From the NCBI GenBank assembly GCA_031270785.1, contig JAISWM010000056.1, positions 1-10,535 on the forward strand: DNA of 10,535 bases. Direction: 5' to 3'. Made by a program: the position numbers and the translations under genes. The DNA comes from Oscillospiraceae bacterium. Its GTDB lineage: Bacteria > Bacillota > Clostridia > Oscillospirales > Acutalibacteraceae. Under the pieces are notes generated by a model. It saw only the letters and a list, made by a program, of their open reading frames with translations, did not search any database and was not told the DNA's origin. Each line of letters starts with the position of its first letter. Position 1 is the stretch's first letter. Below are positions 1 to 6,581 of this stretch, piece after piece.

Positions 1-166
1 AAAATTTAAAATTTGCATTATGCGCAGGATTTTGTTTTTGTGCTGCCCCCCGCTAGTGGGTGGCCAAAACTCTAAAATTTAAAATTTGCATTATGCGCAG
101 GATTTTGTTTTTGTGCTGCCCCCCCGCTGACTAGTGGCAAAAACTTTAAAAATTCAAAATTTGCAT
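1..166. repeat. tandem repeat, about 73-bp unit, at the 3' end of the GCS-like gene
   Basis: The motif AAAATTTGCA recurs at positions 8, 81 and 156, giving periods of 73 and 75 bp. Each full unit continues through a near-identical stretch with GCGCAGGATTTTG and a C-run followed by a short CTAGTGGG segment. The third copy (about 146-166) lies inside the coding sequence of the GCS-like gene and is diverged, while the first two are nearly identical. The array therefore overlaps the gene's last about 30 codons and runs off the left edge, so its true copy number is unknown. Confidence 0.85.
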
Positions 167-1556
167 CTTGATCAGCATATTTATGAACTATTTCCTCTAT
201 AGCATAATTTTGCTTAATAAGATTTATCATATGCATAGCCGGAGAATCTAATTTATCCATATTTTTAATCAAGGGTTCTAAAAAGACTTCTTCGCCCATA
301 TTCCTTTTTTTAAGACCATCGTGCGATATAAAAATTATTTCTTTGATAAAATTAAAAATCTCACTGTTTTCTAAAGCATAAACTATATTATTTTCATAAA
401 TAAACATCTCTCTTAATTGGGAGTTTGAATATTTTTTTATAGCGGAGGGAAAACATTTATTTATGTAATCTTCAATTTGATCTAAATTTTCAAGTATTCC
501 AAGGCAAAATGCGCTTGGTTGAAAAGTTCTGTTTAAAGGTTGCTGACAATCGCTGCGAATTTCAATGGTTCCTAATTTAGTAATTTCCAGAGGATTATAG
601 GATCGAAAGTGCTGTATATCATTATATGAAGGGTTAAAATTTGTTTTTTCAATTTTGTTTTCACACGCGAATTTAAATCCGCTCAAATTTTCTGTGCTGA
701 AATAGTCTTTTAATTTTGTGGGTTTAAAAAAAATGAAGGTACTGTTTCTATACGTATAGTATATAGATCGATCTAAAATATCGTCTATTATATCATTTAC
801 GTTTTTTAACTCGACGTCAAACCCTTTGATGTTGGTTTTGTTGTAGGAAAAAATACTGTTATTATACACCAAATCCCGGTTGCATAAACAATTTTTGTTT
901 TTTATTTCTGAGTCCGGATTTAAAGAATTTGAAAATAATATTGCCTTGATCCACTCTACCCTTGAAAATACATTCAAAAATAGAGGAAGGCGTTGAATAT
1001 CGACGTCCAAATGCGTTTGAACAGAGCAAATATAAGAAAAAAGGTTATTATGCCAAGCAATTTCTCGGTGACCTTTCAAGATGTTCATAATGGAATAAAT
1101 TTTTTCATACCTATTATTTTTAATAGCATTTGGATTTGCAAATTTATAGTAAGGATTAAACCCTAAACCCGTCATAATATGATTTTGGGGAATTAAAATG
1201 TTATTAATAATATTAAAATAATTATAAAATCTTTTAGAAATGCTAATTATATTTTGAGCTTTATGCATTGAAAATTCAAGCGTATTATAGGAACACTCGA
1301 AACATATAATATCTTTGCTGTGTTTATTTTGAACAGAATATATTTTTCCGTCTATATCGGCAGCTAATTTTTCAAAATTATAATTTGAAATCAAGAAATT
1401 CATCATTTCTTGAAGCAAGCAAATGTCTACGGGCTTTTGATTAAGATTTATTATCGGGAATTCAAGCTCCATTCCTATAAAACTTTCCTTTTTTATGGAA
1501 AGGGGGCTGAAAAATGCATTGTATATGTTTTGGGTTAATGCATCTTTATTTTTCAT
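72..1556 (-). CDS. glutamate-cysteine ligase-like protein, GCS2 family
   Basis: The 494-residue product probably joins the gamma-carboxylate of glutamate (or a related acid) to an amine such as cysteine with ATP, in the cytoplasm. GCS2-type features, numbered from the chosen start, are GMELEFP (28-34, Mg/ATP-binding Glu pair), ECSYNTLEFSM (87-97), MTGLGFNP (128-135), SVQTHLDV (178-185) and LGTIEIRSDCQQP (328-340). The frame stays open upstream to 1760, but that part is encoded by mobile elements A and B, so I start at ATG 1556. GGAAGG lies 15 nt upstream, a rather long spacing; GTG 1568 is an in-frame alternative only 3 nt from it. The last about 30 residues (from DANF) come from the tandem repeat, so the native C-terminus may have been replaced. 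It is co-directional with the radical SAM and PLP genes upstream but separated by 540 bp of repeats. The family is fairly clear; the substrate is not. Confidence 0.75.
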   Translation of the reverse strand: MKNKDALTQNIYNAFFSPLSIKKESFIGMELEFPIINLNQKPVDICLLQEMMNFLISNYNFEKLAADIDGKIYSVQNKHSKDIICFECSYNTLEFSMHKAQNIISISKRFYNYFNIINNILIPQNHIMTGLGFNPYYKFANPNAIKNNRYEKIYSIMNILKGHREIAWHNNLFSYICSVQTHLDVDIQRLPLFLNVFSRVEWIKAILFSNSLNPDSEIKNKNCLCNRDLVYNNSIFSYNKTNIKGFDVELKNVNDIIDDILDRSIYYTYRNSTFIFFKPTKLKDYFSTENLSGFKFACENKIEKTNFNPSYNDIQHFRSYNPLEITKLGTIEIRSDCQQPLNRTFQPSAFCLGILENLDQIEDYINKCFPSAIKKYSNSQLREMFIYENNIVYALENSEIFNFIKEIIFISHDGLKKRNMGEEVFLEPLIKNMDKLDSPAMHMINLIKQNYAIEEIVHKYADQDANFEFLKFLPLVSGGAAQKQNPAHNANFKF

Positions 1557-1609
1557 TACACAATACACATTCCTTCCTTTTATTAGTAAAAGAGCTTTTA
1601 AAAAAACAG

Positions 1610-1854
1610 TAGACCTGTCCGTAAACCTCACTGAGCGCAGACTATCGAAAAATGCATCACTTAAAAAATGGCTTTGCATCAAAATCTCGGTGGTGGTCCA
1701 AATTAATTGATAATGTCTTTCACCTCCGCGAATCGGCGGGGGAAAAAGAAGGGATTTCAACTATTCTGAGACACGACCCAAAATCTCCCGGGAAGTATTT
1801 TTATACGCCGTTGTCGATTTTGATTGCAACCTGTAAAATTTACGGACAGGTCTA
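1610..1854. mobile_element. MITE family A, complete, interrupted by element B
   Basis: The ends are perfect 16-bp inverted repeats, TAGACCTGTCCGTAAA at 1610-1625 and its complement at 1839-1854. The outermost TA on each side fits a TA target duplication, as made by IS630/Tc1-mariner transposases. Without the nested element B the length is about 146 bp, too short for a transposase, so it would have to be moved in trans. A second copy starts at 9041 and matches the interior closely but lacks the right end. It sits 54 bp upstream of the GCS-like start codon, so it has probably displaced or altered that gene's promoter, and it supplies the open frame upstream of the real start. Confidence 0.85.
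1680..1787. mobile_element. element B copy 1, with 9-bp target duplication, nested in MITE A
   Basis: CAAAATCTC occurs at 1680-1688 and again at 1779-1787, flanking a 90-bp insert. The same place in the other family A copy (9111-9119) has only one CAAAATCTC, so the empty site is visible. The insert begins GGTGGTGGTCC and ends GACACGACC with imperfect inverted ends. Its centre is a GC hairpin, CCTCCGC at 1723-1729 with GCGGGGG at 1736-1742 (one G-T pair). It matches the copy at 8785-8872 over its whole length. Confidence 0.85.
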
Positions 1855-2092
1855 TTATCAACTAATTTGACCCACCACCGAGTTCCAAATACGAAAATAT
1901 TTATATTTTTGTGCATATTTTTACGATGAGTTAGAATTGGACAAGTCTAAAAATAATTCTATAGTTTATTGTAAAGCGGAACAACTATAGTGATTTAACT
2001 TAAAAAGTCTAAATTTTTGTATCTTTCCACACCATCGTCGGAGAAAGAATACGCAAATAAGTATGACTTTTTCAAGTGAAACAGCTATAAAC
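1855..2092. repeat. repeat-filled spacer between the radical SAM and GCS-like genes
   Basis: Positions 1855-1882 are an inverted copy (25 of 28 bases) of 1686-1713, the left end of element B plus its flank, so a second, broken B-like piece abuts MITE A. A separate 8-bp inverted repeat, CTATAGTT at 1959-1966 and AACTATAG at 1983-1990, could form a hairpin. A decayed GC hairpin lies near 2030-2047. From about 2048 to 2089 there is a right arm of family C ending AACAGCTATA style, four bases before the radical SAM stop codon. No gene was found here. Confidence 0.6.
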
Positions 2093-2986
2093 TTAAATCA
2101 TAGTCACGAGGTTTGAATTACAACCCTTGCATATATCCATGTTACCAAGTCTATAAAATCTTTTTTCCAGTAACTCTTTTAATGAATTTTGATTTACGTT
2201 TCCTATGGCATTATTACTTCCAAAATCTTGAAAACACCCAAGCATATCACCTTTAAAGGTAATTAACGCACTGCTGTCACCATGAAAACAGTAATTTTTG
2301 TTTATGGATGTTTTGGATTGCATGTAAGTATTAAATATACATTTATCTTTTATGCAAAACTCATCTTCGATAGGAAGCAAGTGGAAGCGGTCCATCAGAT
2401 CTTGCCTTTTTTTAATACTGTCTTTGGCCGCTATATTTCCGCCGCGATTCCAAAGAGGGAAAATATATAGGCTGTAAATATTTTTTTTATGAAAGAACTC
2501 AATAGTTTCCTTGAGGTGTTCATATATAGTTTCTCCTCCCACAAAATGTACTTTAATTTTTTGGGGCATGGCATCTGTAAGGTTATTGATATTTTCCCAT
2601 ATTTTATAATAATCAAGGCCGCGGTGAATTTTTTCAAAAGTACCTTTATGAAAGGAACTTACCGATAATCTTAATATATCTAAATTTTTTCCGCACGCTT
2701 CTATATTATTTTTATTCATAATCACTGCGGTTGTTATAAGCGCGTTAGTTACCGGGGATTTTTTGCAAAGGCTCAGCATTTCCGGTAAATCCGGATGCAA
2801 AGTAGGCTCGCCCCTGCCGGAAAAAGTAATTTCCCATACATTAACATTGCCGATTTGGTCTATGATATTTTTTAAAGTCTCATAAGGCATAAATCCTTTT
2901 TCTTTTACCTGATCTCTTGGGCACATAGCACAATGGGCCGGACAATTTGAAGTAAGCTCGATGTTTATAAGACGTTTAATTTTCAT
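2093..2986 (-). CDS. radical SAM protein with Twitch-like C-terminal domain
   Basis: This 297-residue product should bind a [4Fe-4S] cluster and cleave S-adenosylmethionine to start radical chemistry. The radical SAM motif CPAHCAMC gives Cys 15, 19 and 22, and FSGRGEP (56-61) is the GGE-type SAM-binding segment. The C-terminal part has Cys233-X12-Gly-X4-Cys251 and later Cys286-X2-Cys289. This matches the first half of a SPASM domain, i.e. a Twitch-type auxiliary cluster, as in anSME/PqqE/MoaA relatives. I chose ATG 2986 because AAGGA lies 7 nt upstream; ATG 3001 is in frame, overlaps the preceding stop as ATGA, and is the alternative (302 residues). It follows the PLP enzyme gene directly, so the two are almost certainly co-transcribed and coupled. 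The substrate is unknown; no RiPP precursor peptide was seen beside it. Confidence 0.85.
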   Translation of the reverse strand: MKIKRLINIELTSNCPAHCAMCPRDQVKEKGFMPYETLKNIIDQIGNVNVWEITFSGRGEPTLHPDLPEMLSLCKKSPVTNALITTAVIMNKNNIEACGKNLDILRLSVSSFHKGTFEKIHRGLDYYKIWENINNLTDAMPQKIKVHFVGGETIYEHLKETIEFFHKKNIYSLYIFPLWNRGGNIAAKDSIKKRQDLMDRFHLLPIEDEFCIKDKCIFNTYMQSKTSINKNYCFHGDSSALITFKGDMLGCFQDFGSNNAIGNVNQNSLKELLEKRFYRLGNMDICKGCNSNLVTMI

Positions 2987-2997
2987 ATCAAAATCCT

Positions 2998-4215
2998 TCA
3001 TTCAACAAATTTTTTGATATCATATAACGCGTTTACCAGTTCGTCGATATCTTTTTTAGAATTATATATGTAAAACGATGCTCTAACCGCACCATTTATT
3101 TTAAAGTTTGAATACAGCGGCTGACAACATTGATATCCGGCATTCAAAGCTATACTGTTTTTCCTGCCGGACAAAAGCTTTGACACGTATTTAATATCAA
3201 TAGTACCATTTTCAGGTAAAAATGTAAATACCGGTATATGTTTTTCGGCTATGATAAACGGAAACCTTATAAAATCAAGATTTTTCAATTTTGCCAATGC
3301 ATATCGGTTTAATCCTTCTAAATATAAGGACACGTTTTCTATACCCTTTTGCATAATATACTCAATAGCCGCTCCGAATCCTATTACATTTTCTATTGCA
3401 GGCGTCCCCGCTTCAAAGCAATGCGGAGGATCTTTAAAAATTACTTCGCTTCGATCTACTTGATCTACCATACCTCCGCCTAATTTAAATGGTTTAAGTG
3501 AGCGTATAATTTCGTCTTTTATGTATAATACGCCTACGCCGGAAGGCCCCAGCATTTTATGCGCGGAAAACGCTAAAAAATCGCAATCTATTTTTTTTAC
3601 GTCTATAGGCTTGTGAGCTACGGCTTGAGTAGCATCTATTAACGACAGTATGTTGTTTTCTTTGCATATTTTGATAATATCTTCTATTGGCTGAATGTTT
3701 CCCGTTACATTTGACACATAAGTAAAAGCTATAAGTTTTGTGTTTTTATTTATTTTTTGCAATATTTCGTCTACATTTATCATTCCATCATTATCAATAT
3801 TTACCGTCAATAAATTGGTATTCATTAACCATGGAAGGTAGTTTGAGTGGTGCTCAAGTATAGAACTGATAACAACATCGCTTTTAGTTAAGTTAAGTAA
3901 ATTCTTAAGAAGGTTTATAGAATCAGTACAATTTTGAGTAAAAATAATTTCATTCGGAAGAGCGTTAATATATGAACTTACCAACCTTCTGGTATTTTCA
4001 AAATTCATAGACGCCCTTTCGGAAAACAGATGGTCACCCCTAAAAACATTAGAAGTATATGAACAATAAAAATCATTCACGGCATCTATAACTTTTTGTG
4101 GCTTTAACGTAGTAGCTGCACTGTCCATATATATTACGTTTTGATTTTTGTTTATTAGCGGAAAATCCTTTACGGTGTTTTTGTAAAAATCGTCCATAAA
4201 AATACTGTTTTGCAT
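2998..4215 (-). CDS. SufS/CsdA-type cysteine desulfurase-family PLP enzyme
   Basis: This 405-residue class V aminotransferase-fold enzyme is close to group II cysteine desulfurases, which take sulfur from cysteine as a persulfide and release alanine. Features are MDSAATTL (30-37), LEHHSN (120-125, ring-stacking His), D194-ATQ197, FSAHK with the PLP lysine K220, and VRASFYIYN (377-385). The catalytic-Cys segment reads AGYQCCQP instead of the usual GHHCAQP, with Cys363 in the catalytic position. The frame opens at TTG 4233, but GGAGG lies just inside it, 7 nt before ATG 4215, which decides the start. It overlaps the radical SAM frame at 2998-3001. No sufB, sufC, sufD or sufU lies nearby, so a role in a dedicated pathway is as likely as general Fe-S assembly. 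EgtE-like C-S lyase activity is another option. Confidence 0.85.
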   Translation of the reverse strand: MQNSIFMDDFYKNTVKDFPLINKNQNVIYMDSAATTLKPQKVIDAVNDFYCSYTSNVFRGDHLFSERASMNFENTRRLVSSYINALPNEIIFTQNCTDSINLLKNLLNLTKSDVVISSILEHHSNYLPWLMNTNLLTVNIDNDGMINVDEILQKINKNTKLIAFTYVSNVTGNIQPIEDIIKICKENNILSLIDATQAVAHKPIDVKKIDCDFLAFSAHKMLGPSGVGVLYIKDEIIRSLKPFKLGGGMVDQVDRSEVIFKDPPHCFEAGTPAIENVIGFGAAIEYIMQKGIENVSLYLEGLNRYALAKLKNLDFIRFPFIIAEKHIPVFTFLPENGTIDIKYVSKLLSGRKNSIALNAGYQCCQPLYSNFKINGAVRASFYIYNSKKDIDELVNALYDIKKFVE

Positions 4216-4233
4216 AATCTTATCCTCCAACAA

Positions 4234-4552
4234 AAAATTTTAATTGATCAAAAACCGGTTGTGGGTCAAAATAATTGAAATCCCTTCTTTTTTCTCCCCC
4301 ACTCAAATCGGTGGGGAGAGGCCGTACGAACAAATTTACTTTTTTTAAAGGTATTAACTGCGACAACAATTGAGGGTCGATACCGGTAGATAACTGCTAT
4401 AATAAAAGCCTTTTGAAACAGTGACTTTTTGTTTTCTCCCTGCCGAATGCAGGGGGGGACGTAAATAACGCCACATTTCTAAATGGTTTTTGCTATACCC
4501 CCAGTGCTGAAAGCCGTTGAAACTTAAATCGAGGGGGACTTTTTATTTTAAG
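4234..4552. repeat. two hybrid hairpin repeats in the divergent spacer
   Basis: The first (about 4259-4365) starts with an arm like the reversed right end of element B (GTGGGTCAAAATAATTG), passes through a hairpin CTCCCC/GGGGAG at 4294-4318, and continues with the ACAAATTTACTTTTTT arm seen in family C. The second (about 4398-4497) has arms ending in TATA on both sides around the hairpin CCCTGC (4438-4443) and GCAGGG (4449-4454); its right arm has CGTAAATAACG and TTTCTAAATGG. Divergent promoters for the PLP enzyme gene and the ComEA-like gene should lie in 4216-4693, but I could not assign convincing boxes for the minus-strand gene. Confidence 0.6.
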
Positions 4553-4662
4553 TATAGCTACTGTTCCCTAAAAAATCAAATTTGCCTTCGCATTCTTTCC
4601 CCGCGAGCCTGCCGGAAGAGAGCGTACGAACAAATTTACTTTTTTCAAATGTAGCAGCTATA
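4553..4662. mobile_element. family C hairpin MITE upstream of the ComEA-like gene
   Basis: It starts TATAGCTACTG and ends GCAGCTATA, the inverted ends of family C, and has a decayed GC hairpin around 4599-4618. The right arm GTACGAACAAATTTACTTTT is shared with the repeat at about 4322. It ends 31 bp before the ATG of the downstream gene; its right end reads TATAAA at 4659-4664 with TTTACT at 4635-4640, which could act as a weak outward promoter. Confidence 0.6.
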
Positions 4663-4693
4663 AAAAATTTTTACTATAGGGTGAGTTATAAAT

Positions 4694-5071
4694 ATGGATT
4701 TTAATAAAACATTAAATAAATATTGTGCTTTTTCATTATGGTTTTTGTTGCTATTTATTTTTATAGACAATTACAAAAATAGCTCTGATGACCATAGCAT
4801 TTATGATTCAGATTTCACATATAACCAAGATAATGATTTGGATTTTGATACCGTTGATGATTCCAAAATAAATATTAATGTTGCAAATCAAGATGTTTTG
4901 TCAAAATATTTATGGGGCATAGGCAATAGTAAAGCCCGGAATATAATTAATTATAGGGAAAAAATGGGCGGATTTTATAGCATTAATGAAATATTAAATG
5001 TAAGTGGTATAGGGGAAAATATATTTAATAAAATAAAAGATTTTATATGTATTTATACTATTTCTAATTAA
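4694..5071 (+). CDS. ComEA-like membrane-anchored helix-hairpin-helix protein
   Basis: This 125-residue protein has a hydrophobic segment at about 11-25 (a signal anchor), an acidic linker rich in Asp, Ser and Asn (about 27-57), and a C-terminal ComEA-type double helix-hairpin-helix at about 59-121. The domain shows ININVANQDVL, GIG at 75-77, the YREKMGGF segment and GIG at 105-107. In ComEA this domain binds DNA outside the membrane during natural transformation. Compared with typical ComEA (about 200 residues) it lacks the SLBB domain between anchor and helix-hairpin-helix. The ATG is preceded by AGGGTGAG at a 8-nt spacing. It stands alone between repeats, with no comEC or comEB next to it, so the role in DNA uptake is inferred; it could be a remnant or a DNA-binding surface protein. 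Confidence 0.8.
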   Translation: MDFNKTLNKYCAFSLWFLLLFIFIDNYKNSSDDHSIYDSDFTYNQDNDLDFDTVDDSKININVANQDVLSKYLWGIGNSKARNIINYREKMGGFYSINEILNVSGIGENIFNKIKDFICIYTISN

Positions 5072-5077
5072 AAACCC

Positions 5078-5193
5078 AATGTGCGCTTGAATTGCTTTCC
5101 CCGCGAGTCGGCGGGGAAAGTAACGTAAATAATACCGCGTTTCTAAATGGTTTTTGCTAAGTAAATTGGCTTTTTCAAGAGCAACAGCCATAT
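5078..5193. repeat. hybrid hairpin repeat downstream of the ComEA-like gene
   Basis: A perfect 10-bp stem, CTTTCCCCGC at 5095-5104 and GCGGGGAAAG at 5111-5120, has the loop GAGTCG. The right arm (ACGTAAATAATACCG, TTTCTAAATGG, TTTTTGCTAA) matches the arm at 4460-4497. It is followed by a degraded family C end (GCAACAGCCATA at 5181-5192). The hairpin lies 24 bp after the stop codon but has no T-run behind it on the plus strand, so it is not a standard intrinsic terminator, though it may protect the 3' end of the transcript. Confidence 0.6.
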
Positions 5194-5310
5194 TATAGCT
5201 GTTACGATTTAAAACAGCCCTCAAAAGTAAATTTATCCGTGTACTTTCTCCCGGCCGACGGCCGGGAGAAAGTTATAAAAATCAGATGCTTTTCAAACGG
5301 AACAGCTATA
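5194..5310. mobile_element. family C hairpin MITE, copy next to plsC stop
   Basis: A 113-bp element (5196-5308) with ends TAGCTGTT and AACAGCTA is bordered by TA on both sides. The centre is a perfect 13-bp stem, 5243-5255 with 5261-5273, reading ACTTTCTCCCGGC, loop CGACG. The reverse complement of 6836-6952 matches it at about 111 of 117 positions, so the two copies form an inverted pair around plsC-cmk. It ends directly at the plsC stop codon, so any plsC mRNA runs into this palindrome. Confidence 0.85.
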
Positions 5311-5916
5311 TTACCTTAAATCAGTAATTTTACTCATAATATATTTAGTAGCTTTTTTAAATCCCAGTAAATTGTCAGGATTTATTTCTAAATCTTCATT
5401 CCGGATAAGCTCACCATATTTAATTTTAGTCTTAGTAAATATTTTGATTTTATTATTATTTGCTCCTGTAATACACACGGGTAAAATGGGCTTTTTAGTA
5501 CTGTGCGATAAAACGGAAACTCCGGATTTGGGTCTTAAAAACCCCCCTGTTTTTGAGCGAGTACCTTCAATAAATATCCCCAACACTTTGTTCGATTTTA
5601 ATACACTTTCAGCTGTATTTAGTCCTACCTTATCATTTTTTCCTCTTTGAATAGAAAAAACACCTAACGCACTGAGCATTTTTCCAAATAATTTAATTTC
5701 AAAAAGTTCCGCTTTGGCCATAAAAAATATAGGCCTGGGGTGAATAACAGCTAAAAATATTGCGTCTAAATTAGAAAGGTGGTTCGAACATAATATATAT
5801 CCTTCATTTATTTTACTTAAATTTTCACTGCCAATTGCCTCATACGGGAATAAAATCTTTATAAAAGGTTTTATTATGGCCACTATTATTTTGTACAAAA
5901 TTATATTTTGTTTCAT
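5311..5916 (-). CDS. plsC: 1-acyl-sn-glycerol-3-phosphate acyltransferase (PlsC/LPLAT family)
   Basis: This 201-residue membrane-associated enzyme should transfer an acyl chain to lysophosphatidic acid to make phosphatidic acid, the precursor of membrane phospholipids. It has the acyltransferase blocks in order: NHLSNLD (45-51, the catalytic H-X4-D), GVFSIQRG (85-92), FIEGTRS (115-121) and ILPVCIT (144-150). The N-terminus (about 5-24) is hydrophobic and basic and likely binds the membrane. The length is usual for the short bacterial form. Its ATG overlaps the cmk stop codon (ATGA at 5913-5916), so the two are translated together. In many Clostridia ispH follows this pair; here a family C repeat follows the stop instead, so the operon ends early. 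Confidence 0.92.
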   Translation of the reverse strand: MKQNIILYKIIVAIIKPFIKILFPYEAIGSENLSKINEGYILCSNHLSNLDAIFLAVIHPRPIFFMAKAELFEIKLFGKMLSALGVFSIQRGKNDKVGLNTAESVLKSNKVLGIFIEGTRSKTGGFLRPKSGVSVLSHSTKKPILPVCITGANNNKIKIFTKTKIKYGELIRNEDLEINPDNLLGFKKATKYIMSKITDLR

Positions 5917-6581
5917 GTTTGTGCACTTTTCTTTATTATATTAAATATAATTCTTACTACTTCGTCTAATGTATATTCAGTAGTATCCACGATTGCAGCA
6001 TCCTTGGCGGGTACCAGCGGAGCTATTTGTCTGTGCGAATCATTGTAGTCCCTTTGTTTTATTGACTCCAATATTTCTTCATAACTGCTTTTATACCCTT
6101 TACTTTGATATTCTAAATGTCTTCTCTTTGCCCTTGCTTCCAGCGATGCCGTTAAAAAAATTTTTATATCGGCTGTTGGCAGCACAATTGTTCCTATGTC
6201 GCGCCCGTCCATAATGATGTTATTTTTTTTTGCAAAATCTCGTTGAAAATCTAATAAAAATTTCCGCACACTATCTATAGACGATATGTCTGACGCTAAA
6301 GAGGATATTTTATCCGTTCTTATACTATCGGTTATATCTTGCGAGCAAAGTATTATTCTTTGACATTTATCTTTAAATTCGATTTTAAGCTCAATGTTTT
6401 TAAGTCCTTTTTCTAATATACTGCTATTATTATAATCTAAATTATTGGATACGAAATAAAATGCCACCGCGCGGTATAGCGCACCGGTATCTAAATACAG
6501 GAAACCTAATTTTTCAGATAAAATCCTTGAAACTGTGCTTTTCCCCGCACTTGCGGGGCCGTCTATAGCAATTGCTGTCAT
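5913..6581 (-). CDS. cmk: (d)CMP kinase, cytidylate kinase
   Basis: This 222-residue cytoplasmic kinase phosphorylates CMP and dCMP to the diphosphates using ATP, recycling CMP from lipid and RNA turnover. The P-loop GPASAGKST (8-16) is followed by LDTGALYRA (30-38), DGRDIGT (125-131, CMP binding) and RDYNDSHRQIAPLVPAKDA (177-195, lid and C-terminal nucleotide-binding part), all typical of bacterial Cmk, and the length is normal. The ATG has AAGGA about 11 nt upstream. It is the first gene of the cmk-plsC pair and shares a 675-bp divergent spacer with ddl, filled with repeats. Confidence 0.95.
   Translation of the reverse strand: MTAIAIDGPASAGKSTVSRILSEKLGFLYLDTGALYRAVAFYFVSNNLDYNNSSILEKGLKNIELKIEFKDKCQRIILCSQDITDSIRTDKISSLASDISSIDSVRKFLLDFQRDFAKKNNIIMDGRDIGTIVLPTADIKIFLTASLEARAKRRHLEYQSKGYKSSYEEILESIKQRDYNDSHRQIAPLVPAKDAAIVDTTEYTLDEVVRIIFNIIKKSAQT

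Noticed and set aside
1557..1760. N-terminal extension of the GCS-like protein (68 codons)
   Set aside because: It is encoded by MITE A and element B, has no family similarity, and ends just before a better-placed start with a GGAAGG site.
4216..4233. TTG start six codons upstream of the PLP enzyme's ATG
   Set aside because: The GGAGG ribosome site lies inside these codons, at correct distance from ATG 4215.
5095..5120. Intrinsic terminator of the ComEA-like gene
   Set aside because: The stem is strong but no T-run follows; the same hairpin class occurs upstream of genes and in both orientations.
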